Of a stretch of DNA of 64,000 nucleotides, positions 46,668-64,000 are shown in pieces. Numbering within the stretch: position 1 is the first letter of the stretch; the number at the start of each line of letters is the position of its first letter. The notes below the pieces were generated by a model, which was not told where the DNA came from, searched no databases, and worked only from the letters and a program-made list of their open reading frames with translations. Origin of the DNA: Acanthochromis polyacanthus (Eukaryota > Chordata > Actinopteri > Pomacentridae); the NCBI RefSeq assembly GCF_021347895.1, contig NC_067113.1:494844-558843 (forward strand), in the 5' to 3' direction. A program made the translations under genes and the position numbers.

Positions 46668-49600
46668 GTAAGCACACAGGCTTTTGCTTTAAGCTTATTT
46701 TTTTCTTATTTTGATTTATGGAGGTGATAGTTTGCTGAACATGCACACAATTTTTCAGCGACACAGCCAAACTCGTTTGCATCAGGGAGTTACCCACTGC
46801 AACCACAGACAATTTGTCTAGAAGACACAGTAGCTCCTCATGCCACTGTGTGCACAAAGAACTGGAATAAGCAGAACTCTGTCTGTAGGTGTGTTCTTTA
46901 AAGAAGACATGGATGGCCAGGCAGCATGCATTTCTTGCATTCTTTTTCATGGGGTTCAAATTGCAGTCAGGTATCACAGAATAGCACAATTATAACAAAA
47001 TACAGCAATAAAAGAAGTACTGAGATACTGTAGTTCCCATTCAAAGGTTTGTTCATGGTTGTGGATGAGGCCATTATTTTATTTATCATTTTCAAAAAAC
47101 TCCAATTTGCATGAACTGCACACTTCGAATCTCAGCAAAGTTCCTCGTTCACTTTTTTCTGCTGTGGCCACTGAAGGGTCAACTGGTCCTTGTTGGATCG
47201 TCATGTTGGAAAGCCCAAGTGTGTTCCATGTGTACCCTCTGAGCTGATGAATGATGATGAATGTACATACATGTATTCTCTGATAATATGTTGCATTCCA
47301 TCAGTTTTGATTGAATTCCCCATGCTCCTGTAGCTCAGACATTCACCCTCATACGTCACAGTTGTGAGGTCATATTTTCCGTCAGTGGCTCTGTTGGCTC
47401 CCCACCAAACATAGTATACATGGTTACAGTCTGAAGACCTACATGTGGACACAATGTCATACTAACATAGCTTTTATGTGCACATTTCCTTTTATCAGAA
47501 AGATGTGCAGTTTGCTGAGAACTGTTTGACTTTAACTTGGCTTGCTTTGACAAGTCTTGACTGGAAACCTGCCTCAAAAGGCTTAAAAAGTGCAAAAAAA
47601 AATGTTCAAGCAATCTAAAACATGAGCAATCCACACAGGTGTAGACTGTCCCATGCATCTTTTGATAGAACAGAAATACCTACAGGGCACAAACCTTCAC
47701 TTGGGCTGAAGGATGATCCAATTAGAATTTAGTATTCAAAAATGATTTCAAAAAACATATTTTAATCCCAGAGCTAAAAAACCTTATCCAAAACCTTATG
47801 TGTGCATTTTACATGTAATTTATATTTAAAATAAACACATAAATGTCCTCAACAATATAATGAGTTGATGACATTTTCCATCCAAAAACATCTAATTTTA
47901 CCTTTATTGTTGTGTCATACTGTTCTACATAAACTCTTATCTGATTATTTTTCGACATCAAGAACAGAAGGAGAGATCATGACCATGCATCACATCTGGT
48001 CAGATTCTGAACTGGTCAATCTGATCTTGCTGTCCACCTTGAAACTGTGCTGCTGGGTCGAAAATGTGTGAAATGTCCTCGTTTTGGAACTTGTAGCTTC
48101 CTGCTGCAACATCCATATTTTAACCATTGTCTACTGTCATGGCTATAGCTTTGCATTTAATCACAATTAACTATAGGTTTGATTGATTAGGATACAGCCA
48201 ACTTAATCGCACAGAATAAAAATATCAAGACAGCGACATGCTTATTAGCATCTAACCAGAAGTGCAAAAGAAGAAGTAAAAGTGCATTATATGCAGTATT
48301 AACATATACACACTGTATAATTACACATGGAGAACATGATACAGCACAGAATGAACTAAATATATAAACAGAACAAGCCATAGATAATATAAAGCTAGAT
48401 GAATGTAGATATTAAGATGGGGATAAGTTATCCATGACATCTTTGCTTTGACTTTTTCTGTAGCACATAGGGTGAAATGATGATAGAGTATTCTGACGGG
48501 ACAGGTTCAGGACCATATGATAAATCTTCTGGAACATGCTGAACACCACAGACTGCAGAGATGTAACCATGTTCTAGTGTCAGAGGAGGATGTTTCCTTC
48601 ATTGGTAGATAGTGAATGCAGACAGCTGACTGTTCTTTCTCTGTCAGCATCTGTTTGGTTTTACACAGATACCATTGTCTGTGTTGCGTGTTATTGTGTT
48701 TTTCCATTCCTTGCTGTGTCCTTTTAACTAAAGAAGCCTCCAGTGATGATGGAGGACAGATGCCTGGAGAGCAGGGAGCTTCAGATAAAGCACACTCCAT
48801 CTAAACAGAGGCCAACCTGTTCTAGTCTCCTCATCATTCCCAGTGCACGTCTTTCTCTTATTTAATGTGCCATGCTAGTGCTTTGTATGTTTTAGCCCAT
48901 TACCTACAACTCACATATATTTTACATTACACCTGGTCGTTTTCCAAAGTACACATCAGTTTCTAGATGGATTATTTTACCTTCCAGGCAGCTTTTGATT
49001 TCAGTCCATTTCAGACTGCTGTGGAAAATCTACATGCAGAGATGCGAGACTCGCTGGAGATAAATAATCCATCAAAGACAACATTATAACCGAGTTTCTG
49101 TGCTTTGACAAGTGCATGACAGTACATTACAGAACACACTCTAGGATTTCCCCATTTTCTGCTGTTACATACAAGCAGATGTTTATCAAGCTTATTGGGC
49201 AAACAGAGTGAAAGAACCCTGAGCTACACAGTAATCTGCTGTGTGCAGCACAGTGTTGTATACTTGATAGTTATCCTTAACTCCTTAAGTCCTGAGCTAT
49301 TCTTGAAATTTCCACCTGAAAAATCTTCTCTGTAGTCAGTCAGTAACAGCTTCACTGTTGTAAGGTCAAAATGAACAACCTCTGCCTCCATGGTTGAGAG
49401 AAACTCAGAAGAACTTTGGCTTACAACAAGTATCTGTCCCCCTTTTAAAAAGACAGTTTGACATCTGGCCAATCTAAACTGTAAATTAGAGCTTAAGTAC
49501 CAGCCTTACAGCAATGAGTCAGTGAACACTGATTCTGTTGAACCCACCTACATACAACTCTAAACACCAGCACTGACTAAGTGTGCTAAAATACCATCTT

Positions 49601-50009
49601 TATGGGAGCCCTTACACAGCAGTGTCAACCGATATTTATTTTTTCAGGGCAGATATTGACACAAATTCAAAGAGACAGATAATTGATAATTTGAACAGAA
49701 TTACATTTTGCAATAAAAATGTAAATCTTTATGTTAAAATTAAAAACAGCACAAACTCCTACACAAACGCAAAAGTGTTCTATCTGCAGAATCTCTGTCT
49801 TCCAATATCCAGATTATATGCATGGAGCTTATGTGTCAGCAGACAGCCAGTATATTCTAACTAAACCGCATGCTACTTTCTTAGTCTTGCTAGCAAGGTG
49901 CAGTAGATGGCTGTTTGTAGGTCAGTCCACCGGTTTAGCCCAGACTCAAATATCTCAACATTTCCATAAGCTTGTAAATGTGCGGTGCTTCTAGTATATT
50001 AACAGTGAA
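46668..50009. other. Intron 4, first part; no exon or gene found
   Basis: Read for TMTC1-like membrane or TPR text with acceptor/donor pairs; none seen. Short frames only. Confidence 0.5.
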
Positions 50010-50420
50010 CCTGACATCATTTGCACTCTGAAAAACCTTTTTAACTGTTTAGCTGACATCAAATGCTGGATTATGAGGAACTTATTTCAGATCAATGAAA
50101 ACAAAACAGAAGTAATTATATTTGGCCTGCTCTGTCCCTTTCTGAAACAGTGTCTTAGTTTCTTGTCTGCAAATGATCAAAATGTAGTTAATAGATCTGA
50201 GTGTCTTCTTAGACTCATCTTTAGCTTTTATCAGCTTTGAATCATCACCAAATTGTAGCCGTTTTTTGTAGCCCAACCTTTTTTGACTACAAATAGAAAG
50301 CAGCTGCTACATAGAAAACATGACATACCTCTCCAATTCTAAAACACAAAACTGAATTTAAAATTGTATTTTTTGATTTTAAAGCTCTCAGTGGATCAGC
50401 TCCACACAATACATTCCTGG
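50010..50420 (+). mobile_element. LINE post-RT fragment
   Basis: Broken + strand text such as LFQINENKTEVIIFG (about 50087-50131), followed by IPLQF and ILKLSVDQL-like stretches, matches the region downstream of the RT active site in L2/Rex1-type LINEs. Several stops and indels. Confidence 0.5.
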
Positions 50421-51109
50421 TGTGTAATTCTATTCTCTGCCCAACGATTTTGACATTACCCATGCCATTTTGAGTAAGAATATCTCAGTAACTACAAATA
50501 TAACCCTGCTGCTTTTTTGTACAGTGATAGAAGACAGATGGAACTGTCTTGTAGAAAAATTTGGGGTCTCTGGTACCTGTCCCACACTGAGATTTTTGCC
50601 ACTAGAAATAGCCAATTAAAAATCTTGTCCAACTTTGGGAGCTCATATTTTCCAAACTGAGGTACCGAGAAAGCTCCAGTTTGCCAAGTTATCACACAAG
50701 TTTGTGTAGAATGGAACCCAGGGGTGTTAGAACACTTCTGTGCAGTATTTCTAGTACTTTTAAGGTCCCAAATCCCACTCGTGAATAGGTATCTCTTAAT
50801 TTTTTTAGCATTTTTAGCAAGCTCCCATGGCCTGCAGAGTGTAGGGAAACACCTGAGGATGTTTGTGGGGCACTAGCTACATGCAGAGGCCTTATTTACC
50901 AACTCACAGCTCTCTGGTATGTCTAGAGGCTGAGAAATAACCCCTAAAGATACAAAAAAATGCTGACGAGGCTTTTTATAGTCCAAATTCTGAAAATTTC
51001 AGACCCCCCAACTCAGAAACTATTTGAGCTACAGGCCTACAATTTTGCATAGAAAGTACTTTTGTGACTATCTAATGGCATGCAAATTTAGGATTAATTT
51101 GAAAATGGT
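50421..51109. other. Intron 4 spacer, nothing recognised
   Basis: No supported feature. Confidence 0.5.
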
Positions 51110-51450
51110 GCAGCAACCACCATCTGGTGAAACCACACGGAATGACCCTCATGCTAATGACCACCATTAGCACACAAGGGCTCAGTGACATCTGTGCATT
51201 TCAACGACCCCCACCGATACTCACAACGACCATCGGTGAGTAGTCAGATGAGTTTTGGTATTGGTCATTGGTGTAATAGCCCTAGACACACCTCACAGAG
51301 GTTTAAAAGCTGAGGCAATACCAACCACCACCAGAACTGAAGAAGCCTCTTGGATGAGAGGTGAAACGTCTTCAATGAACTTTCTTAAAGTCCAGTGGAT
51401 TGATTTAAACTACTTTGGATAACCAAGTGTGGGACATCTTCATATTTCTT
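51110..51450 (+). mobile_element. 3' tail of a Penelope-like retroelement (tentative)
   Basis: Contains the stretch GAAGAAGCCTCTTGGATGAG followed by AGGTGAAACGTCTTCAATGA, which I associate with the 3' end of GIY-YIG-bearing Penelope-like elements common in fish. The coding text EEASWMRGETSS is readable in one frame; the catalytic part is absent, so this is a 5'-truncated fragment. Recollection-based. Confidence 0.4.

Positions 51451-53766
<2,316 letters not shown>

Positions 53767-53806
<40 letters not shown>
53767..53806. repeat. (TA)n(CA)n compound microsatellite
   Basis: TA units to about 53797 followed by CA units that run into a Tc1-like end. Confidence 0.9.
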
Positions 53807-53810
<4 letters not shown>

Positions 53811-54040
53811 CAACAGAAATATAAATGCAACACTTTTGTTTTTGCTCCCATTTTTTATGAGATGAACTCAAAGATCTAAAACTTTTTCCACATACACAAT
53901 ATCACCATTTCTCTCAAATATTGTTCACAAATCTGTCTAAATCTGTGATAGTGAGCACTTCTCCTTTGCTGAGATAATCCATCCCACCTCACAGGTGTGC
54001 CTTAGACTGCCCAGAATAAAAGGACACTCTGAAAGGGCCA
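53807..54040 (+). mobile_element. Tc1/mariner end fragment
   Basis: CACTCAACAGAAATATAAAT at 53807, followed by GCAACACTTTTGTTTTTGCT, is a recognisable terminal repeat of a common fish Tc1-like family. Only the left end and adjoining non-coding part are present; the break near 54040 is against a pogo-like fragment. Confidence 0.6.
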
Positions 54041-54042
54041 CT

Positions 54043-54435
54043 CGAATCTTCCCAACCACGGTTTGGCGGCCGGCAGAATCGGGTCGGTAACACAGCTTTT
54101 AAGTTAAAGGCAATTAATTGATCTGCCTGTCGAAGAAGAAAAAAGAGCTGCTGCCCGTTAGCTTGGTATCAATGAATCAATGGTGAGACGTTGGAGTTGG
54201 CAGCGTGAACTGACTCAGTGTGTTTCACTGCCGTGTTACAGGCACTATTTGGAAAAAAATAAGTATTTAATTACAAGTTAAAAAGAAAATCTTTCTGTGT
54301 AAATATCTCATGTTACAACGTGGACACCTGCGGCTTATAGTCAGGTGCAGCTTATATATGTACAAAACCTTTTTTCTTTTTAAATTTAATGGGTGCGGCT
54401 TATATTCAGCTGCGCTCAATAGTCCGGAAATTGTG
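54043..54435 (+). mobile_element. Pogo/Tigger-like transposon remnant
   Basis: The + strand frame at about 54119-54220 reads DLPVEEEKRAAAR, a stop, LGINESMVRRW and a QRELTQ stretch, matching the first helix-turn-helix of pogo/CENP-B-type transposases. The tail repeats TGCGGCTTATA words (54329-54345 and 54394-54410) and ends in AGTCCGGAAATTGTG, typical of the 3' end of these elements. The catalytic DDE part is deleted. Confidence 0.6.
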
Positions 54436-59069
<4,634 letters not shown>

Positions 59070-61456
59070 TCAGCTCCTGTCAGTTTCAGAATAGGGCCAA
59101 GAATTGAACCGTGCGGCACCCCACAAGAGAGACAGATCGCCAATCATTACTGAAAAGCTCCCATTAGTACGATACGAAGTGAACCAGCTAAGAGCGGAGC
59201 CACTGATGTCAACATAGTGGCTCAGACCAGACAGGAGGACTGAATGGACCACCGTGTCCAGCAGCACTAGAATCACTGGACGCTTAGTGTCAACAGACAA
59301 TGCAGTTATATCGTGGACCTTCAACAGAGCAGACTCAGTACTGTGATGAGACCTGAACCCAGACTGAAATTCTTCAAAAATGCCATTCTCAAGAAAAGAC
59401 TGTAACTGTATAAAAGCAACTTTTTCTAAAACCTTGGACAAAAAAGGTAAATGTGAAACGGGTCTAACATTCGACAAAACTGAAGGATCAAGCTGAAGTT
59501 TTTTAAGGAGAGGTCAAACCACAGCATATTTTAAGGCAGCTAGTACAAGTCCAGAACTGGAACAAGAGTTAATAAAGACCAGCAGACTAGAACCAACAAT
59601 GCTAAAGACCTCTATCAACAATTCAGTGGGAAGAAGGGGCAGCTTGGAGGTTTCATCTGTTGCTCAACTTCAGTAAGAGTTGGCAGTGAAACCTGTTCAA
59701 ACTGATCAAACACAGCAGAAAGTCCCGGAGCAATGGGCAAGTCAACATCCGAATATCCTGAGGTGAGCTGCCTGATAGTTGCAATTTTGTCAGTGAAAAA
59801 GTGAAGGAAATGATGGCAGGTCTTGACTGAAGCTTCGGCTAGAACAGAGGTGGATGAGTTAACAACAAAACTGTGTTGAACAGAATTCTAAGGTGGTGAC
59901 TGTTACTCTAGATGATTTTGGTTAAATACTGACATTTTGCCTTTTTTTCATAGCCCTTTGATAGTCAGCCAGACTGTCTTTTAGTAATTCCCAGGATACG
60001 TGAAGTTTGTCCTTCCATTTTCCTTCGGCCTGACTGCAGCGTTGCTTAAGTGCACAGGTAGAGTCATTTACCCAGGGATCAGCCCTTGGTTTGAGTGATT
60101 GGTAGCAAAAAGGGGCAATAGAGTCCAGAATCCCGGTGCAAGTGCTTTAAAATGAGGACAGAAAGTTATCTGGGCATAAAGAATGTAGATGAACAAAAAT
60201 TGTGTGTTCATAAAAGCAGCGGCAAATTATTCAGGTGTTGAGGAAGTGAAGATACAGCATCGGCCATACAAGGCCAGAGGTTTACAGGACGCTGGAGGGG
60301 CTGCAAATTCAAAAATAATGGGAAGATGATCTGAAAGGACAGTTTCAGATATTTCCCTGATAGATGAAGACAGTCCGCAGGAAATAATAAGGTCCAGAGT
60401 ATGACCAAGGTTGTGTGTATGTCCGTTGACTGATTAGGTTAAGTCAAAGCCATTTAACAATCTTTTAAAATTAGTAGTAGTCTGATAAGATGGACAACAA
60501 AAATGAATATTTAAATCTTTACAAATCAAACTGTGATTGTACATAGGAGTGAATTCAGATAAAAACTCTGAAAACTCTTGGATAAAATCCTTATTATATG
60601 CAGGTGGGTGGTACACAACAGCACATAAAATTTGACATGTAACATCAATCATAAATAACTGCAGTTCAGAAAATGAGTAGTTATTTGTGGAGGGAAGTTG
60701 GCATTTGAAGTTATCCTTCTGGTAGAGGAGGAGCAAGACCTCCTCCTCTACCAGAAGCTCAAGGAGAGTTCAGGAAAGAGCAGCCAGAGGGGAGGAGCTC
60801 TGAAAATGTGCTGGTTTACTCCATGTTTCCATCAACAACAGAAAATCCAGGAAGTGAAAAGTGAAGAGATCGCTCAAGATAAAAATTTTATTCATGAGCA
60901 ATCTGATATTAATCCAGGCCAAGCGGATTAAGTAGCGGTCAGACCACTGAGAAAAATGACTGACCGGGTGAAGATGTTCCTGTACGCAGTCCTGATTGAA
61001 GATCCTCATGGTTCAGTGGGATGGAAGAGGGTCCCGACTTCAGGGATGACCGACTTGAGCCATCGGTAGCAATACTCTGAGGAGAGCTGCATGTTGAATC
61101 TGCTAGACTCCAAGAGGTTCTGGACTGATGAATGGCAAGGATCAGAGGTGTAGGATGAAGCTGGGTAAGCCCTGAGTCTAACTTGGATGCCACTTCTCTT
61201 ACCGCTCGTGGCGGCAGCTGCAACTGAGCAAGACGCCGGGTGAACATGGCAGGTATGGAGGAATAGAGTCTAGGAGAGGTGGCGGAGTCATTGATTGATC
61301 CACAGAAGCACGGATCTTTAAAAGAGTCAGGCGATCATACACTAGGAGTGTTGACACATTTGGAGTATTTAGAAATAAAATCAGAATAACATAAAATAGT
61401 AGCAGCAGTAGGCAACGACCAATTGCACACGGCGCCATCTTGTTGTCATGTGACAT
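59070..61456 (-). mobile_element. L2-type LINE, second copy, minus strand, broken
   Basis: Minus-strand coding blocks in L2 order. 61456-60939 is an N-terminal Pro-rich region. 61009-60434 holds the endonuclease, with LLMETWSKP and a degraded NIH block. 59477-59070 holds the RT start, with VRPVSHLPFLSKVLEKV and FQSGFRSHHSTESALLKVHD; the catalytic LSAAFD-type segment is deleted after VILVLLD. It stops near the GVP box, so the catalytic YADD and 3'UTR are missing. The 59480-60430 part carries further broken text. Same orientation as the L2 at 6.65-9.28 kb but a different, older-looking truncation. Confidence 0.75.
60716..60757. repeat. Perfect 17-bp inverted repeat inside the L2 endonuclease
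   Basis: CTTCTGGTAGAGGAGGA (60716-60732), an 8-base spacer, then its exact reverse complement (60741-60757). It adds a Glu/Leu-rich stretch not expected in the endonuclease. Confidence 0.9.
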
Positions 61457-62212
61457 GACGATGTTTTCTAATCAGAATTTTTCTGATTATTTGTGATTTT
61501 TTTTTTCACTGATTCAGTGACCAGTACCTGTAGTCCTACCCACAGCTGCATTTTTTCAGTTTGTAGAACGTGTTTCAACATTGTAGTTGACAATATTGAT
61601 TCCAAAATTAATTCCTTAATGCTCCAACCCATTCACACAAAAGCTGGCATACCATAGTGGGAAATTAGCAGCAGCCAGAAACTGGTTTAATATGACGTGG
61701 TTGGCAGGTTTAAGGCACAAAATCATAACTTAATATGGAATGAATCACATTTGGACATATCTGTCAGTGGCTTAAAAAGTTAATTTCACTTCCTGGTACA
61801 CAAGTGTTCACACAAACATGCTCACGGCTTGTCACACCAATTATAAAGAAAAGCACTCAGAGAGCAGTACTCCACCGACATTGTTCATTACCTGACCTTG
61901 CGCTGAACACAGGCATGTGTTATGCATGTTTACATACCGAATCACGTGACCTAAATATGTAGCAGGTGGCAGGAATTGATGGGACTCAGAAACACCCCCA
62001 CAATTTAATCAGTTGTTCCTGGTACCATTTCAGTTCTGATACGTCCACAGTGGTAGATTTGTTGTAGGATCACAATCGTGATCGTCAGCAGGCCGCTGAG
62101 GTCGCGTTCACTTGTTGCCATGGTTACCATGCTGCTCTCAGACGCCGTGCCGCTACCTCAATGGGAAATCCTAAACAAATCTGTGGATCCAAACTTTAAG
62201 CCGTATCACTGC
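61457..62212. other. Intron 4 spacer around the 61.85 kb repeat
   Basis: Apart from the hAT-related core, nothing is recognised before the LTR at 62213. Confidence 0.5.
61846..61948 (-). repeat. Inverted partial copy of the hAT-like element core
   Basis: The reverse complement matches 8535-8685: CACGTGATTCGGTAT, CATGCATAACACATGCCTGTG and GTGGAGTACTG words in the same order, with a gap in the middle. No CAGGG ends flank it here. Confidence 0.75.
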
Positions 62213-62226
62213 TGTTACGTGCCACA

Positions 62227-62288
<62 letters not shown>

Positions 62289-62865
62289 GGTTTGGCTCTG
62301 TCTCCTCCTTCTGCCTGCTGCTCACCTGAGTGCAATCGGCACTCAGGTGATGAGAGGAGGAGGGAATAAAAGGGACAGGGAGTGGAGAGATTGGGGGCAC
62401 GACACGGCACAGACACCTGGACAGGTAGGAGGGAGTGCTTTCCTTCCTCCGTAGTTTTCTTCCCTCCAAGCAGGTTTTCCCCGTGCATGTTTAGGTGCCG
62501 GGGTTTTCGTTGGTTTTCTTCGTTGTATTAATTTGGGCTGGAGATCACCGACAGTCTCGTTATTCGTCTTTTGTTTATTTTAGTCTTAGTTCTTATTTTT
62601 AGGTAGTTTAGGGGGAGACGCTGGGAGCGACGGCCCACTGCGTGGTTGGCCCAGCGTCTTCCCACTTTTGTTCTTTTGTCCGGAGTCTCCAGCCCTCCTT
62701 TGTTTCTGTTTTCGTTTGTGTTATCTTTATTGGTTATCTTGGGGTGGCCAAATAAAGCCTGTGGGTTTAATTGGAGATATTTTGTGTGGCGTCCTTCTGT
62801 ATATGCTGCGGTCTCTCTCCCTTATTGAGCTTGTGTTTTTTTCAGTCTATGTGAGGGCCGTAACA
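62213..62865 (+). mobile_element. 5' LTR of a Ty3/gypsy-like retrotransposon
   Basis: The 653-bp LTR begins TGTTACG and ends CGTAACA. A (TC)n microsatellite occupies 62230-62288, a GAATAAAAGG TATA-like box lies near 62366, and AATAAA near 62752 is followed by the LTR end. The primer-binding site starts five bases downstream. The right LTR lies outside the window. Confidence 0.85.
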
Positions 62866-62869
62866 TATT

Positions 62870-62882
62870 TGGGGGCTCGTCC
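62870..62882 (+). other. Primer-binding site, tRNA-Pro type
   Basis: TGGGGGCTCGTCC matches the known tRNA-Pro primer-binding sequence for 13 bases and sits five bases after the LTR; the following bases diverge. Confidence 0.75.
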
Positions 62883-63273
62883 ATTCGCGTTTGGCTTTGT
62901 TGCCTCCACGTGGAAACTGGGCAGTTTGTTGCTGTTGCAGTTCTTTGTGTCGGTGATTTGTATCATGGTAACTGTTTTTCTTCCCGGTGTTAATTGACAC
63001 GTAGCTTGACGCCGTGATTTGTTACCTTTGGTACTTCATATTGTTTGTCACCAACTTTAAATTGCCTATTTTTGTGTGTGCGCTTTTGTGATTTTTGTGC
63101 ACACATAAGATTCTCCTTTTGTGGACGCCACTTTGGTTGTACGGTGATCTGTGCCGTTTTTTTTGTCGTGTGCTGTGCCAGTTTTAGACAGGTTTTTTTT
63201 TTTTCTTCTGACCTGTGACTTTGTTTGATTTGACCAGGGTTTGTGATCTGTTTTTGTGCGTGGTGTTTTGGCT

Positions 63274-63897
63274 ATGGAGTTTCATTTCGATGATTTTGTG
63301 GCGCATCCTAGCCTTGATAAATTGCACCTTTGCACGAGGGAGCAGTTGATTGGTATCGCCGATCATTTTGAGGTTGCTGTGCCTAAGCAGGCGAAAAAGC
63401 AAGTAATCAAAGATGAGTTGTTGGCTGGTTTGTCTGATAAAGGCGTTTTGCTGAAAATCCCTGAGGGGTCGGCAACGTGCTCGCCTGCCGGACCAGACAA
63501 TTCGGGGGGGCAGCTCCGTCTTAAAGAGCTGGAGGTTGAAATGTGTCGCTTGGCTATAAGAGACAAGGAACTTGATAATGAAGTAGCTTTGCGGAGATTG
63601 GAAGTAGAAGCACAGATTCGTTTAAAGGAGCTCGAGTTGAAGCAGTCCTCCTCACCCAGTGTGTCTCAAGTTCAATCTGGCGAGTTTGATGTAAATAAAT
63701 GTATTCGTTTGGTCCCCCCTTTCAGCGATAAAGATGTTGATAAATATTTCGTTTTGTTTGAGCGTGTTGCGAAAACATTGAAGTGGCCTAAAAACGTTTG
63801 GCCATTGCTCTTACAGGGTGTGTTTACCGGCAAGGCTCAAGAAGCTTACGCATCTCTGTCACTTGATTTGAGTTTGAAATATGTAATAAGTAAATAA
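63274..63897 (+). pseudogene. Gag of the LTR retrotransposon, broken in the capsid region
   Basis: The frame starts at the ATG at 63274 (MEFHFDDFVAHPSLDKL), about 390 bases after the primer-binding site, and runs 207 codons. Residues about 15-55 are a helical N-terminal domain (REQLIGIADHFEV). Residues 85-125 are a charged coiled coil (LKELEVEMCRLAIRDKELD and further). Residues about 140-200 begin a SCAN-like capsid domain (RLVPPFSDKDVDKYFVLFE). The frame then enters AT-rich DNA and stops at 63895. Recognisable capsid text (AVLRAYELVPEAYRQRF) resumes at 63924 in another frame. SCAN domains are known to derive from gypsy-type capsids, which supports the class. The rest of gag and pol is outside the window. 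Confidence 0.8.
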
Positions 63898-63923
63898 AAT
63901 AAGTAAAATAAATAAAAACAAAA

Positions 63924-64000
63924 GCTGTGTTGAGGGCATACGAATTAGTGCCCGAGGCGTATCGCCAAAGGTTTCGCCGAGGCAAAAAGGTTGATAATCA
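63924..64000 (+). pseudogene. Gag continuation after the interruption, cut by the window end
   Basis: Continues the SCAN-like capsid in a shifted frame after about 40 bases of AT-rich sequence (63882-63921) built from AATAAGTAAATAAA-type words. Ends at the window edge. Confidence 0.7.

Overview
The window is nuclear DNA of a teleost fish, most likely a percomorph-type genome; the species cannot be fixed from sequence alone. The evidence is a vertebrate split gene with GT-AG introns, long (CA)n/(GT)n microsatellites, and a fish-style repeat load: Tc1/mariner, hAT-like, pogo-like, L2-type LINEs, tRNA-headed SINEs, a Penelope-like tail and a Ty3/gypsy-like LTR element.

Only one host gene is visible. 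It is the 5' part of tmtc1 on the + strand, encoding an ER multispanning protein with C-terminal TPR repeats, of the TMTC family linked to O-mannosylation of cadherins. Four coding exons join in frame with consensus splice sites: 1555-1850, 14291-14468, 44600-44673 and 46491-46667. They encode the first 241 residues plus two bases of codon 242. The TPR part lies beyond the window. A CpG-rich promoter/5'UTR (about 1350-2130) carries a 24-codon upstream ORF whose stop overlaps the tmtc1 start codon.

Layout: 1-1350 upstream DNA; 1.35-2.1 kb CpG island with exon 1; 1.85-14.3 kb intron 1 (SINE, decayed Tc1, L2 copy split by a hAT-like element); 14.5-44.6 kb intron 2 (palindromic MITE, Tc1 MITE, SINEs, a three-deep nest of DNA transposons at 19.77-24.63 kb, a complete Tc1 element with an open transposase at 24.97-26.60 kb, LINE debris, a candidate solo LTR at 37.8 kb, minisatellites); 44.7-46.5 kb intron 3; from 46.67 kb intron 4 (LINE debris, Penelope-like tail, pogo-like remnant, second L2 at 59.1-61.5 kb, and at 62.2 kb the 5' LTR, primer-binding site and broken gag of an LTR retrotransposon that leaves the window).

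The least explained structure is the innermost element of the 19.8-24.6 kb nest. It has short inverted ends, a decayed basic-protein ORF, and seven exact copies of the 15-mer GTAACAGGGTGGACA in both orientations. I found no bacterial-type operon, CRISPR array or true tRNA/rRNA gene. Most of the remaining open frames are chance or repeat-derived.
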